A stretch of DNA of 64,000 nt, from positions 26,981 through 90,980 of the forward strand of contig OMYF01000002.1 of the NCBI GenBank assembly GCA_900315205.1. The letters run 5' to 3'. Shown here one piece after another: positions 52,067 through 62,300 of this stretch. Every line of letters begins with the position of its first letter. Within the stretch, counting starts at the first letter, position 1. The DNA is from an uncultured Acidaminococcus sp. Its GTDB lineage: Bacteria > Bacillota > Negativicutes > Acidaminococcales > Acidaminococcaceae. The notes below the pieces were generated by a model, which saw only the letters and a program-made list of their open reading frames with translations, had not been told where the DNA came from and searched no databases. A program made the position numbers and the translations under genes.

Positions 52067-53182
52067 ATGATACTGCATGCACCATTTCGCTATGATATCG
52101 TGGGCAGTTTTCTCCGCCCCGAATCGCTGAAGGAAAAACGGAGTGAGTTCGCGGCCGGCAAGATTGGCAGTGCGGAGTTGGAGAAGGCTGAAGACGCTGC
52201 GATCCGGGATCTTGTGGCAAAAGAAAAGCAGGCGGGGCTGCACGCCGTTACGGATGGTGAATTCCGCCGTCGCTACTGGCACCTGGATTTCCTGGCTGCC
52301 TTGGACGGCGTGGAGGAAGTCAAGGCGGAGCACTGGTCCGTGGCTTTTAAGGGAGCCCAGCCCAAGGCCGCCACTGTGAAGATCACCGGCAGGATCGATT
52401 TTACGGATCATCCGTTCCTCGGGCATTTCCGGTATTTGAAGAGTATTGCCGGTGATACGCTGTGCAAGATGACCATCCCGTCCCCGTCGATGCTGCATCT
52501 GATCTGCTGCGTCCGGGCAACGGGCTACACTCCGATTGCATGCTATCAGGATGAAGATGCGCTTTTCCACGATATCGCCATGGCCTATCAGAAGGCCATC
52601 AGGGCATTTTATGCCGAGGGCTGCCGTTACCTCCAGTTCGACGATACCTCCTGGGGAGAATTCTGCGATGCTGAAAAGCGCCGTGTCTATGCCGAACGGG
52701 GATTCGATCTGGACCATATTGAAAAGAAATATGTGGAAATGATCAATCTGGCCCTGGAAGCAAAGCCCGCCGACATGACCATCACCATGCATATCTGCCG
52801 CGGAAACTTCCGTTCCACCTGGTTCTCTTCCGGCGGGTATGAACCGGTTGCAGAAATCCTCTTTGCACACTGCCGTATCGACGGCTTCTTTCTGGAATAC
52901 GATTCTGACAGGGCCGGTGATTTCAAGCCGCTGCGTTTCATCAGGAACCAGAAAGTGGTCCTCGGCCTTGTGACGAGCAAGACACCGCAGCTGGAAGATC
53001 CGGAAGCTGTCAAGGAGCGGATCCGCGAAGCTGAACAATATGTGCCGCTTGCTCAGCTCTGCCTGAGCCCGCAGTGCGGATTCGCCTCCACGGAAGAAGG
53101 CAACAGGCTGACCGAGGAAGAAGAATGGAAAAAGATCGCCCTGATCAGATCCATTGCTGAAGATGTATGGGGTGACGCATAA
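52067..53182 (+). CDS. MetE C-terminal-like protein (YxjG/YxjH type)
   Basis: 371 residues, the length of the catalytic half of cobalamin-independent methionine synthase. Zinc ligands are recognisable: His and Cys in MHICRGN, a Glu in FLEYD and Cys in SPQCGFAS. Folate-binding N-terminal half of MetE is absent, so the methyl donor is probably a different corrinoid or methyl compound, as proposed for YxjG-type proteins. VTDGEFRRRYWH near residue 61 is also typical. Own terminator; start set by AAGGAGGG. Confidence 0.85.
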   Translation: MILHAPFRYDIVGSFLRPESLKEKRSEFAAGKIGSAELEKAEDAAIRDLVAKEKQAGLHAVTDGEFRRRYWHLDFLAALDGVEEVKAEHWSVAFKGAQPKAATVKITGRIDFTDHPFLGHFRYLKSIAGDTLCKMTIPSPSMLHLICCVRATGYTPIACYQDEDALFHDIAMAYQKAIRAFYAEGCRYLQFDDTSWGEFCDAEKRRVYAERGFDLDHIEKKYVEMINLALEAKPADMTITMHICRGNFRSTWFSSGGYEPVAEILFAHCRIDGFFLEYDSDRAGDFKPLRFIRNQKVVLGLVTSKTPQLEDPEAVKERIREAEQYVPLAQLCLSPQCGFASTEEGNRLTEEEEWKKIALIRSIAEDVWGDA

Positions 53183-53327
53183 CGACGGCAGTTGTGAGCG
53201 GGAATGACAGGATGGTCCAAACCACCTGTCCGGTCCCGGAGCATGACATCCCTGCTGTCTTTGCGGGAGATACCGGCTGCACTGCCTGCTCTGCGGACAT
53301 GCGGCCTGATGGAGCAGATGCCGTATG

Positions 53328-53382
53328 AGGACACCGCTAAAGAGCGATGCAGTCTCTTCTCAAGCGGTGTCCTTTGCTTTTG
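53328..53382 (+). terminator. Terminator after the MetE-like gene
   Basis: AGGACACCGCT (53328-53338) with AGCGGTGTCCT (53363-53373), perfect, with an inner AGAG/CTCT stem, followed by TTGCTTTTG. Confidence 0.8.
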
Positions 53383-53514
53383 CCGGCATCCGGTCCGGCC
53401 GGGGAATCCCGTCAGGAAAGGTAAAAACAAGCTGCCCGGTTTGTGTTACAATAAAAGCAGACAGAACCTGCGCGGGCTATGGCAGGTCTTTTCTTGTTGA
53501 AGGAGGTAAGAACC

Positions 53515-54681
53515 ATGAATTTGCTGGATAGTTTTCTTATCCATTATCTCGGACGGTTTGACAAGTACTGCTTTGAAGTGAAACTGCATGGAAAATCATA
53601 TGTGATCGGCGAGGGAAAGCCGCTTTTCCAGATCATCGTGAACAATGAGATCCCGAAAAAGGATCTGCTCGCTTCCACTACCATGGCGCTGGCCGAAGCG
53701 TATATGCGCGGTGATATCGATATAGAGGGAGATCTGTTCACGGTCATCCGCAGTCTTCTGGAACAGAGCGATCAGTTCTCTCTGGACCGGAAAAAATTCA
53801 ATTACCTGCTGAATCCGCCGGAAGACCGCAGGACCCAGGAAAAAGAGGTCTCTTCCCATTATGATCTGGGAAACGATTTTTATTCGCTCTGGCTCGATCC
53901 GACGCTCAGCTATTCCTGTGCCTATTTTAAGGATGAAACGGATACGCTGGAACAGGCCCAACGGAACAAAGTCGATTATATCCTGCAGAAACTCCATCTC
54001 GAAAAAGGGATGACCCTGCTCGATATCGGCTGCGGCTGGGGTTTCCTTTTGATCGAGGCAGCCCGCAGATACGGTGTCAAAGGATTCGGCTGCACTTTGA
54101 GTCATGAGCAGTGGGCCATGGGTCAGGAACGGATCCGGGAACTGGGGCTGGAAGACCAGGTGGAAATCGAACTGATGGATTACCGGGACCTGCCGTCCAC
54201 AGGTCGCCGCTTCGACTGCGCGGCCAGTGTGGGCATGCTGGAACATGTGGGACGGTCCCAGTATGAAATCTACATGGATACGGTCGAAGCCGTGCTGAAG
54301 GACGGCGGCCGTTTCCTGCTGCACTACATCGACGGACGGGATGAAGTCAAGAGCAATCCCTGGATCCGGAAATATATCTTCCCCGGCGGAACGCTGCCCA
54401 CCCTGGCCGAGATCATCCAGCTTGCCTATAAGGGGAGCTTCCATCTGCTGGACGCTGAAAATCTGCGGCCCCATTATTACAAGACACTGATGTGCTGGTA
54501 TGAAAATTTCCGGAAAGTCCATGAACAGGTTGCAGCAGCCAGAGGAAGACAGTTTGTAAGGATGTGGGATCTCTATCTGTGCGGCTGTGCCGCCGCGTTC
54601 TATATCGGATATATCGAAGTCCATCAGCTGCTCTTTACCAAGGGGACCAACAATACGCTTCCCATGGTCCGCTGGTTCTGA
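53515..54681 (+). CDS. cfa: Cyclopropane-fatty-acyl-phospholipid synthase
   Basis: 388 residues. SAM-binding motif LLDIGCGWGFLLIEAA near 172, family motifs SSHYDLGNDFY, YSCAYF and SVGMLEHVG, and a C-terminal Y-E-N-F-R-K. It adds a methylene bridge from SAM to unsaturated membrane lipids, acting at the membrane face. Start at ATG 53515 set by AAGGAGG. An extended -10 (TGTTACAAT, to 53452) probably starts its message. Confidence 0.93.
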   Translation: MNLLDSFLIHYLGRFDKYCFEVKLHGKSYVIGEGKPLFQIIVNNEIPKKDLLASTTMALAEAYMRGDIDIEGDLFTVIRSLLEQSDQFSLDRKKFNYLLNPPEDRRTQEKEVSSHYDLGNDFYSLWLDPTLSYSCAYFKDETDTLEQAQRNKVDYILQKLHLEKGMTLLDIGCGWGFLLIEAARRYGVKGFGCTLSHEQWAMGQERIRELGLEDQVEIELMDYRDLPSTGRRFDCAASVGMLEHVGRSQYEIYMDTVEAVLKDGGRFLLHYIDGRDEVKSNPWIRKYIFPGGTLPTLAEIIQLAYKGSFHLLDAENLRPHYYKTLMCWYENFRKVHEQVAAARGRQFVRMWDLYLCGCAAAFYIGYIEVHQLLFTKGTNNTLPMVRWF

Positions 54682-54795
54682 GCTGGAATTTGAAGCCCCT
54701 GGGGGCAATAACCATATTCGTCTGTAAGAAAAGGTACAGAATACATCTTTTACAGACAGATTTTTTTAAATTCGGCGGAGAAATCCGTCTGTTAT

Positions 54796-54995
54796 GGTAT
54801 AATGTATACACTTTGCCGGGAAACGATGCTCCACCCGGCAGCTTGTCTTTGCACATCCATGCGGTATTTGCGGGACGGTGCATCACCGGTTTTTTTGCTA
54901 AGCCTGTGATGCACCGTCCTGCGGGAATACAGCAAAACTGTGCGGGGTCAGGCTGCTGCGGGTGCATTGATCCCCCAGGAATCGGAGGAATGGAT
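54796..54995 (+). promoter_or_regulatory. Promoter and structured leader of the DAHP synthase operon
   Basis: Extended -10 TGGTATAAT ends at 54803, giving a ~185-base leader. It holds a first hairpin TGCCGGG...CCCGGCA (54814-54841 region) and a second, very strong one: GGACGGTGCATCAC (54873-54886) with GTGATGCACCGTCC (54906-54919), 14 perfect pairs extendable by three. The loop contains T7. A short CGGTG-CAT-CACCG stem directly before that T7 could form instead, like a terminator. Confidence 0.55.
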
Positions 54996-56036
54996 ATGGA
55001 ACTTGAAATGGAGTTCATACGGAAACTGCCGTCTCCCCAGGAGCTTAAGATGGAACATCCTGTGGATCCGGCCATATATGAAATAAAACGGCGCCGCGAT
55101 AAAGAAATCCGGGATATCATGACGGGTAGGGATTCCCGTTTCCTGCTGATCATCGGACCCTGTTCAGCGGACAACGAAGATGCTGTCGTGGACTACTGCA
55201 GCCGTCTTGCCAAAGTACAGGAACAGGTCAAAGATACCCTGTACATCATCCCCCGTGTCTATACCAACAAGCCGCGGACCATCGGTGTCGGCTACAAGGG
55301 CATGCTGCACCAGCCGGATCCGGAAGGCAAGGAAGATATGCTGAAGGGAATCATTGCCTGCCGGGAAATGCACTCCCGCGTCATCAAGGAGACCGGATTC
55401 ACCTGTGCGGAAGAGATCCTCTATCCGGAAAACCACCGCTATCTGTCCGATCTTATTTCTTACGCAGCCATCGGCGCCCGTTCGGTGGAAGACCAGCTGC
55501 ACCGCATGATCGCAAGCGGTGTGGGGATTCCCGTCGGCATGAAGAACCCGACTTCCGGCGACATTTCAGTAATGCTCAATTCCATCGCTGCCGCCCAGCA
55601 TGAGCAGCAGTTCCTCTTCCGCGGCTGGGAAGTGCGGACCAAGGGCAATCCGCTGGCTCATGCGATCCTGCGCGGTTATGTGGACAAGTTCGGAAAGAGC
55701 CTGCCCAACTATCACTACGAGGATCTTGTCCGTCTCGGTGAAGAATATGGCAAAAGAGACCTGGAAAATATGGCCGTCATCATCGATGCGAACCATGCCA
55801 ATTCAGGCAAGAAGTACCTGGAACAGATCCGCATTGCCAACGATGTGCTCTACAGCCGCCATATGAACGGCGACATCAAAAAAATGGTCAAAGGACTCAT
55901 GATCGAAAGTTATATTGAAGACGGTAACCAGAAAATCGGTGAAGGCGTCTACGGCAAGTCCATTACGGATCCCTGCCTGGGCTGGCAGAAGACCGAGGAA
56001 CTGATCCTGGAACTGGCGGACCGAGTGGACTATTAA
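54996..56036 (+). CDS. aroF: 3-deoxy-7-phosphoheptulonate (DAHP) synthase, class I AroF/G/H type
   Basis: 346 residues. Motifs of class Ialpha enzymes: LLIIGPCSADN near 49, PRVYTNKPRTIGVGYKG, GMKNPTSGD and IDANHANSGKK. It joins phosphoenolpyruvate and erythrose 4-phosphate, the first step to aromatic amino acids. Start at ATG 54996, seven bases after GGAGG; the frame is open further up but without sites. Next gene, an ACT-domain protein, starts 17 bases later and may sense an aromatic amino acid. Confidence 0.93.
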   Translation: MELEMEFIRKLPSPQELKMEHPVDPAIYEIKRRRDKEIRDIMTGRDSRFLLIIGPCSADNEDAVVDYCSRLAKVQEQVKDTLYIIPRVYTNKPRTIGVGYKGMLHQPDPEGKEDMLKGIIACREMHSRVIKETGFTCAEEILYPENHRYLSDLISYAAIGARSVEDQLHRMIASGVGIPVGMKNPTSGDISVMLNSIAAAQHEQQFLFRGWEVRTKGNPLAHAILRGYVDKFGKSLPNYHYEDLVRLGEEYGKRDLENMAVIIDANHANSGKKYLEQIRIANDVLYSRHMNGDIKKMVKGLMIESYIEDGNQKIGEGVYGKSITDPCLGWQKTEELILELADRVDY

Positions 56037-56053
56037 GGAGGATATGCGAAACC

Positions 56054-56467
56054 ATGCTGAAACAAATTTCGATTTTTGCTGCCAATACCGAAGGCGCCCT
56101 GGGAAAAATCACGAATGAACTGGCTGTACAGAATATCAATATCTATACGATGCTTGCCACGGACAGTGCGGAATTCGGGATTGTCCGCCTGATCGTGGAC
56201 AATGCGGAGAAAGCCCGTGAGCAGCTGGAAAAAGCCGGCTATCAGTGCCGCATCGACTGCGTGCTGGCCGTGGATATGGCTTCTGACAAGCCCGGTACGC
56301 TGAACCGGATCCTGGCAAGTCTCAACGAGGCGAATGTCAACATCCGCTATCTGTACATTTCCTTTGACAGACAGACCTCCAGCCCGATCGTCGTGCTGCA
56401 GACGGATGAACCGGAAACAGAGACATTCCTGCAGGGAAAAGGATACAGACTGGTGGATCATTTCTGA
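56054..56467 (+). CDS. Double ACT-domain protein
   Basis: 137 residues made of two ACT repeats: LKQISIFAANTEGALGKITN (1-70) and CVLAVDMASDKPGTLNRILA (70-137). ACT domains bind amino acids and usually pair with a regulated enzyme. Stand-alone ACT proteins next to biosynthetic genes are common in Firmicutes. Its position right after the DAHP synthase suggests a regulatory role there; which ligand is unknown. AAGGAGG lies 10 bases before ATG. Confidence 0.85.
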   Translation: MLKQISIFAANTEGALGKITNELAVQNINIYTMLATDSAEFGIVRLIVDNAEKAREQLEKAGYQCRIDCVLAVDMASDKPGTLNRILASLNEANVNIRYLYISFDRQTSSPIVVLQTDEPETETFLQGKGYRLVDHF

Positions 56468-56956
56468 GAAATGGTCCGGCAGCCTTTCTGCCGGAGCCGG
56501 GAAGGCTGCTATCCGGAAATTTCCCTTCTCCTGCCATGGTGCGGGAGCATTTGTGCGGGAAGAAAAAGGCATTTCACTGCATCCTGCGTGTGCTTCCTGA
56601 AAAGGGACAGGGCCAGATTTTTGCTGGCCGTACCGGTTCCACAAGGTCCCGGTACGGATGGAAACGGGCTGTGGACTGTGCCGTATCTTTTGCGGCAGAG
56701 GCCCCGGCCTTTTCCTGTTTTTGCTGCTGTCCATTCATAAAAGACAGGTATTTCTCTGATACTGAGCAGATTTACACCCACCATGGAACAGTGCCGGACG
56801 TGGCGGAAAAAGGGGTGCAGCAGGAGGTGCGGCAGCTCTCCGGCCAGAGAGCCCGCTGGGGAATCCCGGCGCGGAAAGGCCGGTTCCTTCCGGAGGAGCC
56901 CCGGCCCGAATGGAAAAATCAGAATCTTTTATGGCCTTTGAATGGCCTCCAGGTTA
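56468..56956. other. Gap without a recognisable gene
   Basis: Begins with a GCAGCCTT...AAGGCTGC hairpin (about 56478-56510) that may weakly end the aroF operon. An open frame of 181 codons spans the rest but runs through the 6S RNA promoter and has no recognisable features. Nothing else seen. Confidence 0.5.
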
Positions 56957-56984
56957 TTGACATCGAACGTATCTATGGTACAAT
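56957..56984 (+). promoter_or_regulatory. Promoter of 6S RNA
   Basis: Perfect TTGACA, 16 bases, TACAAT. Confidence 0.8.
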
Positions 56985-56990
56985 ACAAAT

Positions 56991-57189
56991 AAAGAGCAAC
57001 CCTCCGATGTTCGAGAGATATCTCACATGTTTTGAGCCAACACTCTCTATACGGGAGCCCGTGTACTCCGGTCACCGATGATACGCCCTACGCCATGCGG
57101 GGGAAATCAGATTGTGACAGGGAGGGCACCCACCTGCATATGCAGGTTCAAAACGTGGGATGAATACGGCATTGTAGGGCTCTTTTTTT
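56991..57189 (+). ncRNA. ssrS: 6S RNA
   Basis: About 199 bases between a strong promoter and a T7 tract. The 5' end AAAGAGC pairs with GCTCTTT at the 3' end (closing stem). Signature elements shared with known 6S RNAs are present: CGATGTTCG soon after the start, TTTTGAGCC before the large central bubble, and AACG...GGCATTG near the 3' end opposite the 5' strand. 6S RNA mimics an open promoter and sequesters RNA polymerase in stationary phase. Confidence 0.85.
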
Positions 57190-57299
57190 GCATACCTGAT
57201 TTTGCTGCAGGGAACCGCCAGTTTTAACCGGTTTCCGGACGGGACTCATGATTCCCGTCTAAAATCTGAATTTACATGCTGTGAGGAGTGTCCATCCAG

Positions 57300-57752
57300 A
57301 TGACAAACGGAGTCATCATTCTGGCCGTGATCCTGCTGGACCGGGTAACGAAATGGCTGCTGCTGCGCTTTTTCGAAGAAGGCGAAAGTGTAGCCGTCAT
57401 CCCCGGTATCCTGCATTGTACATATATCCTCAATCCGGGTGCCGCTTTTGGACTCCTGGAGTACAGACGGCTTTTCTTTATTGTCATTACCCTGGCGGCT
57501 GTCGCGGCAGTCATCCTTTTCCGGCGCCACCTTGCCCGGGAAGGACGCCTGACGCAGGTGGGCGTCGACTTTTTTGTGGGAGGCGCGGTCGGCAATCTCA
57601 TCGACCGCATCGAAACGGGTTATGTCATCGATTTTATCGATTTTCGAATCTGGCCGATTTTCAATGTGGCTGATATTTTTATCTGTACAGGAGTGGGGCT
57701 GATCCTATGGAATATGATCCGGAACGAACGGAAGAAGAAAATATCGTCGTAA
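57300..57752 (+). CDS. lspA: Lipoprotein signal peptidase (signal peptidase II)
   Basis: 150 residues, four membrane helices. The catalytic aspartates sit in GNLIDRIETGYVIDFIDF and NVADIFI, the standard LspA boxes; DRVTKW near the start is also typical. Cleaves signal peptides of prolipoproteins after lipidation. ATG 57300 is preferred; a GTG at 57288 lies directly on the GAGGA site. Its end overlaps rluD by 46 bases. Confidence 0.93.
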   Translation: MTNGVIILAVILLDRVTKWLLLRFFEEGESVAVIPGILHCTYILNPGAAFGLLEYRRLFFIVITLAAVAAVILFRRHLAREGRLTQVGVDFFVGGAVGNLIDRIETGYVIDFIDFRIWPIFNVADIFICTGVGLILWNMIRNERKKKISS

Positions 57753-58660
57753 CGGAACCGGTGCCCGGAGCAAGTGCCGGTGAGCGGGCTGACAAATATC
57801 TTTCCGCAGTACTGGATATCAGCCGGTCCAGCCTTTCCCACGATATGGAAAACGGCCTTGTGACCAGAGGCGGCAAACCGGTCAAGGCAAGCTACAAGGT
57901 ACGGCCCGGTGACGTATTTGAAGTCGTCGAGCTGCCCGCTGTGCCGCTGGAAGCCAAAGCAGAGGCGATCCCGCTCGATATCCTGTATGAAGATGAGGAT
58001 GTCATCGTCATCAACAAGGCCCGCGGCATGGTAGTCCATCCGGGAGCGGGCAATTATACCGGCACGCTCGTGAATGCACTTTTGTATCACTGCCATGACC
58101 TGTCGGGCATCAACGGGGTCGTCCGGCCCGGCATCGTGCACCGTCTGGACAAGGATACATCGGGCGTCATGATCGCCGCCAAGAACGATGCAGCCCATAT
58201 TTCCCTGTCCGAACAGATCCGCACGAAGGAAGCTAAACGGACGTACCTTGCCATCGTCAGGGGGAACATCAAAGAGGAAAAAGGACGCATCGAGACGCAG
58301 ATCGCCCGGGATGTGAAAGACCGGACACGGATGGCTGTCGTATTCTCAGGCGGGCGGGATGCCGTGACTGATTATGAAGTCCTGGAACGGTACGGCAAGT
58401 TCACAGTTGTGCGGTGCCGTCTGCAGACAGGACGGACCCACCAGATCCGGGTCCATATGATGTATCTTGGCCATCCCCTCGTGGGGGATCCGAAATATCA
58501 GCCGCAGAAGACATGCTTCAGCATCAGCGGGCAGGCTCTCCACTCGGAAAAGCTGACTTTCCGGCATCCCCGGACGGGAAAGATCATGACATTCGAAGCA
58601 CCGCTGCCTCGGGACATGGAAACCATCCTGACCCGGCTGCGGCATGGACAGTTCAACTGA
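57707..58660 (+). CDS. rluD: RluA/RluD-family 23S rRNA pseudouridine synthase
   Basis: 317 residues. An N-terminal S4-like RNA-binding domain (GERADKYLSAVLDISRSSLS) precedes the catalytic domain with HRLDKDTSGVMI, whose Asp attacks the uridine. Later motifs QTGRTHQIRVH and GDPKY are intact. The lspA-rluD-pyrR order is common in Firmicutes. Starts inside the end of lspA, so translation is probably coupled. Confidence 0.92.
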   Translation: MEYDPERTEEENIVVTEPVPGASAGERADKYLSAVLDISRSSLSHDMENGLVTRGGKPVKASYKVRPGDVFEVVELPAVPLEAKAEAIPLDILYEDEDVIVINKARGMVVHPGAGNYTGTLVNALLYHCHDLSGINGVVRPGIVHRLDKDTSGVMIAAKNDAAHISLSEQIRTKEAKRTYLAIVRGNIKEEKGRIETQIARDVKDRTRMAVVFSGGRDAVTDYEVLERYGKFTVVRCRLQTGRTHQIRVHMMYLGHPLVGDPKYQPQKTCFSISGQALHSEKLTFRHPRTGKIMTFEAPLPRDMETILTRLRHGQFN

Positions 58661-58672
58661 CTCGGAGCCTGA

Positions 58673-59284
<612 letters not shown>

Positions 59285-59360
59285 CGGGATCCGCCCGTCT
59301 GCGGACGGCCCGGACCGAGTGAGTCCGGACTGGCATTACACGCGAAAAGGATGGAATCAG

Positions 59361-62300
59361 GTGCGGTTAAAGTCATTTGAAGCACGGGGCTTTAAATCCT
59401 TTGCGGATAAAGTCAGTGTAAGTTTTGAAAACGGAATTACTGCCATTGTCGGGCCCAATGGCAGCGGCAAAAGCAACATCTCCGACGCCATCCGCTGGGT
59501 TATGGGCGAACAGAGCATCAAGTACCTGCGCGGAACGAAGATGGAAGATGTGATCTTTTCCGGCAGCAGCGCCCGCAAACCCATGGGTATGGCCGATGTG
59601 ACCCTTGTCTTTGACAATGCGGATCATTCCCTGCCCATGGATTTTGCTGAAGTGAGCATCCGCCGGCGGGTCTTCCGCAGCGGCGAGAGCGAGTATTTCA
59701 TCAACGGGAAGAGCTGCCGCCTGCGGGACATCGTGGCCCTCCTGGCGGATACGGGCCTGGGGCGCGGTTCCATGTCCATCATAGGCCAGAACAAGATCGA
59801 TGAGATCCTGAACAGCCGTCCCGAGGAACGGCGCGGCATCTTTGAAGAGGCAGCGGGCATTGCCAAATACCGCATGCGCAAGAAAGAAGCACTGCGCAAG
59901 CTTGACGACACAGCAAGCAATCTGCTCCGGATCCGCGATATCCGCTCGGAAATCCATGGCCAGCTCCAGCCCCTCGAAAAAGCGGCGGAGAAGGCACAGA
60001 AATACCGGGAACTGGACCATTCTTTCAAGAATGTGCGGATGACCCAGCTGGTTCGCCGTCTGGAAAGCCTGGACGGCGAACAGAAAGCCATCGAGGCAAA
60101 GCTTGCCGGCTGGGAAGATGCGTCACAGGAGCTGATCCGGCGGACACAGCAGGCTGCGGCCGAAAGGGAAGCTTTTGCAGCGGAACTTGGAGCCTACAGC
60201 AAAAAGCTCGATGCCTGCCAGGAGGATGTACGGAAAAAACGGGAAACTCTTACGAAACTCCATGGGCAGCAGTCCGTCTTTACAGAAAGAGCAGCCCAGG
60301 GTGAAAAGCAGCTTGCTCAGGCAGCCAGAACAAAGCAGCGACTCTCAGGGGAGCTGGCCCGGCAGAAAGAGGCTCTGGGCCTTTTGGCGAAAGAATACGA
60401 TGCCCAGGAAAAGCAGTATAAGATCCTGGAGGAGACCGTAAAAAAGACCGGAGCTGAACGGGATGACCTGCAGGAAGCTGTCAAAACAGAAGATGCCAGC
60501 ATCCAGGAACACCGCAGCCATACATTCGAACGGATGCAGCAGCTCGTGGATCTGCGCAATGAGCTCACAGCGGCGGAACAGGAGCAGGATCAGCTGCACC
60601 GCCAGCTGGAAGGGATGAAGGCAAAAGCGGAGGAAGCGGATGCACGGACTGCCGAGCTTCAAACGGCACTGTCCCGGAAAGAAGCGGAGCTGACCAGCCT
60701 GCGCAGCCGGCAGGAGGAGATCACCCAAAAGGGGACGGCCCTCAGGACGAGCCTTGCGGCACTGGAAAAGCAGCTGGGCAAAGGCCGGGATGAAGTGAAC
60801 CGCCTGTCCCGGAGCCGGGAACAGAAAAAAACGAGTTATTCCGTCCTGAACAGGATGGAGGAATCCCATGAAGGATTCAACCGCGGCGTCAAGACGGTCC
60901 TTGACGCAAAAGCACCCTGGCGCAGCCGGATCTGCGGCGTCACGGCAGATCTCATCAATGTCGACAAGGTCTATATCACGGCCATAGAGACGGCTCTCGG
61001 CGGCGCCATGCAGGACATCATTTCCCTTGACGCCGATGCGGCGAAAGCGGCCATCCGGTATCTCAAGGAAAAACAGGGCGGGCGTGCGACGTTCCTCCCG
61101 CTCGATACGCTGCGGCAGCGCAGCCTGACGGCCCGGGAAAGGGAAGCTCTGGCCATGCCGGGTATCATCGGCACGGCGGCGGAACTCGTGTCCTGTGATG
61201 AAACAGTCCGGCCGGCCGTGACTTTCCTCCTGGGGCAGGTCCTTGTGGCGGATACGCTGGACCACGCCTTTGAAGCAGCCCGCAGGGCGGATATGCGGAT
61301 CCGGGTCGTAACGAAAGACGGCGATGTGGTCTACCCGGGCGGCTCCCTGAGCGGCGGACAGAAACAGCAGGGCCGCAGTTTCCTGTCGAGACGGCAGGAA
61401 CTGACAGCGCTGCAGGAAGAGATCCGGCAGCTCGACAAAACCGTGGAGAAGGCCCGGCAGCAGCTGGAACTGCTGGAACAGCAGCAGCAGGAACAGAGCC
61501 GGGAACGCGACGAGTGCATCAGGAAATACCAGGAACTTGCTGTGGCTCTGGCTGCGGCCGGTCAGCAGCAGGAACAGCTGCACAGGGAAACGGCCCAGGC
61601 CGGGGAACAGGCGGAACTGCTTTCCGGAGAACGGGCGGAAGCTGCCCGGAAGTTCATGGAGCTTACCCGCAAGACCCAGGCCCTGGCACCGCAGGTCCGG
61701 GAGATGGAAACCCGGGAAAAATCCGGCCGGGAAGATATCCTGCGCCGGGAAGAGGCACTCAATAAGCGCAGGAACCGCCTGGATATCCTGAACCATCAGT
61801 ACCAGGCCCATGTCATTTCTTTCAATACTGTAAAGAACCAGCTGGAACTGCTGTCGTCCCGGATCGGAGAAACGGACAGGCAGAGCGGGAAAACAGAGTC
61901 CGACCTGGCTGATCAGGATGCCCAGGCTGCAGAGATCCGGGCCATGATCGACAAGGCAGCTAAGGCAGGGAAAGCGCTTGCCGCTCAGATCGACAGTCTG
62001 ACGAGGGAACTGGAAGGGACCGACGCGGCGGTGCAGGCCATGCTGGATAAAAAAGAAGCCATGGCTGCCACCCGGCAGCAGCATGAGCACAGGGCGGCAG
62101 CACTGGAGGAAGAACGCCGTTCCCTCGATGCTCAGAAACATGCGATCGAAATGGACCGGGTACGGAAAGTTTCTGAAGCCGAAAATACCGCAGCCCAGCT
62201 CACGGAGACTTTCCATCTGACCGCTGACGAGGTCCGGCAGCAGGGCCTTGCAGGAGGCAGTGCGGCGGAACTGAAAAAACAGGAAATCCTGCTGGGACAG

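Noticed and set aside
56536..57081. 181-codon open frame before lspA
   Set aside because: Covers the 6S RNA promoter and 5' half; no binding site or domain.
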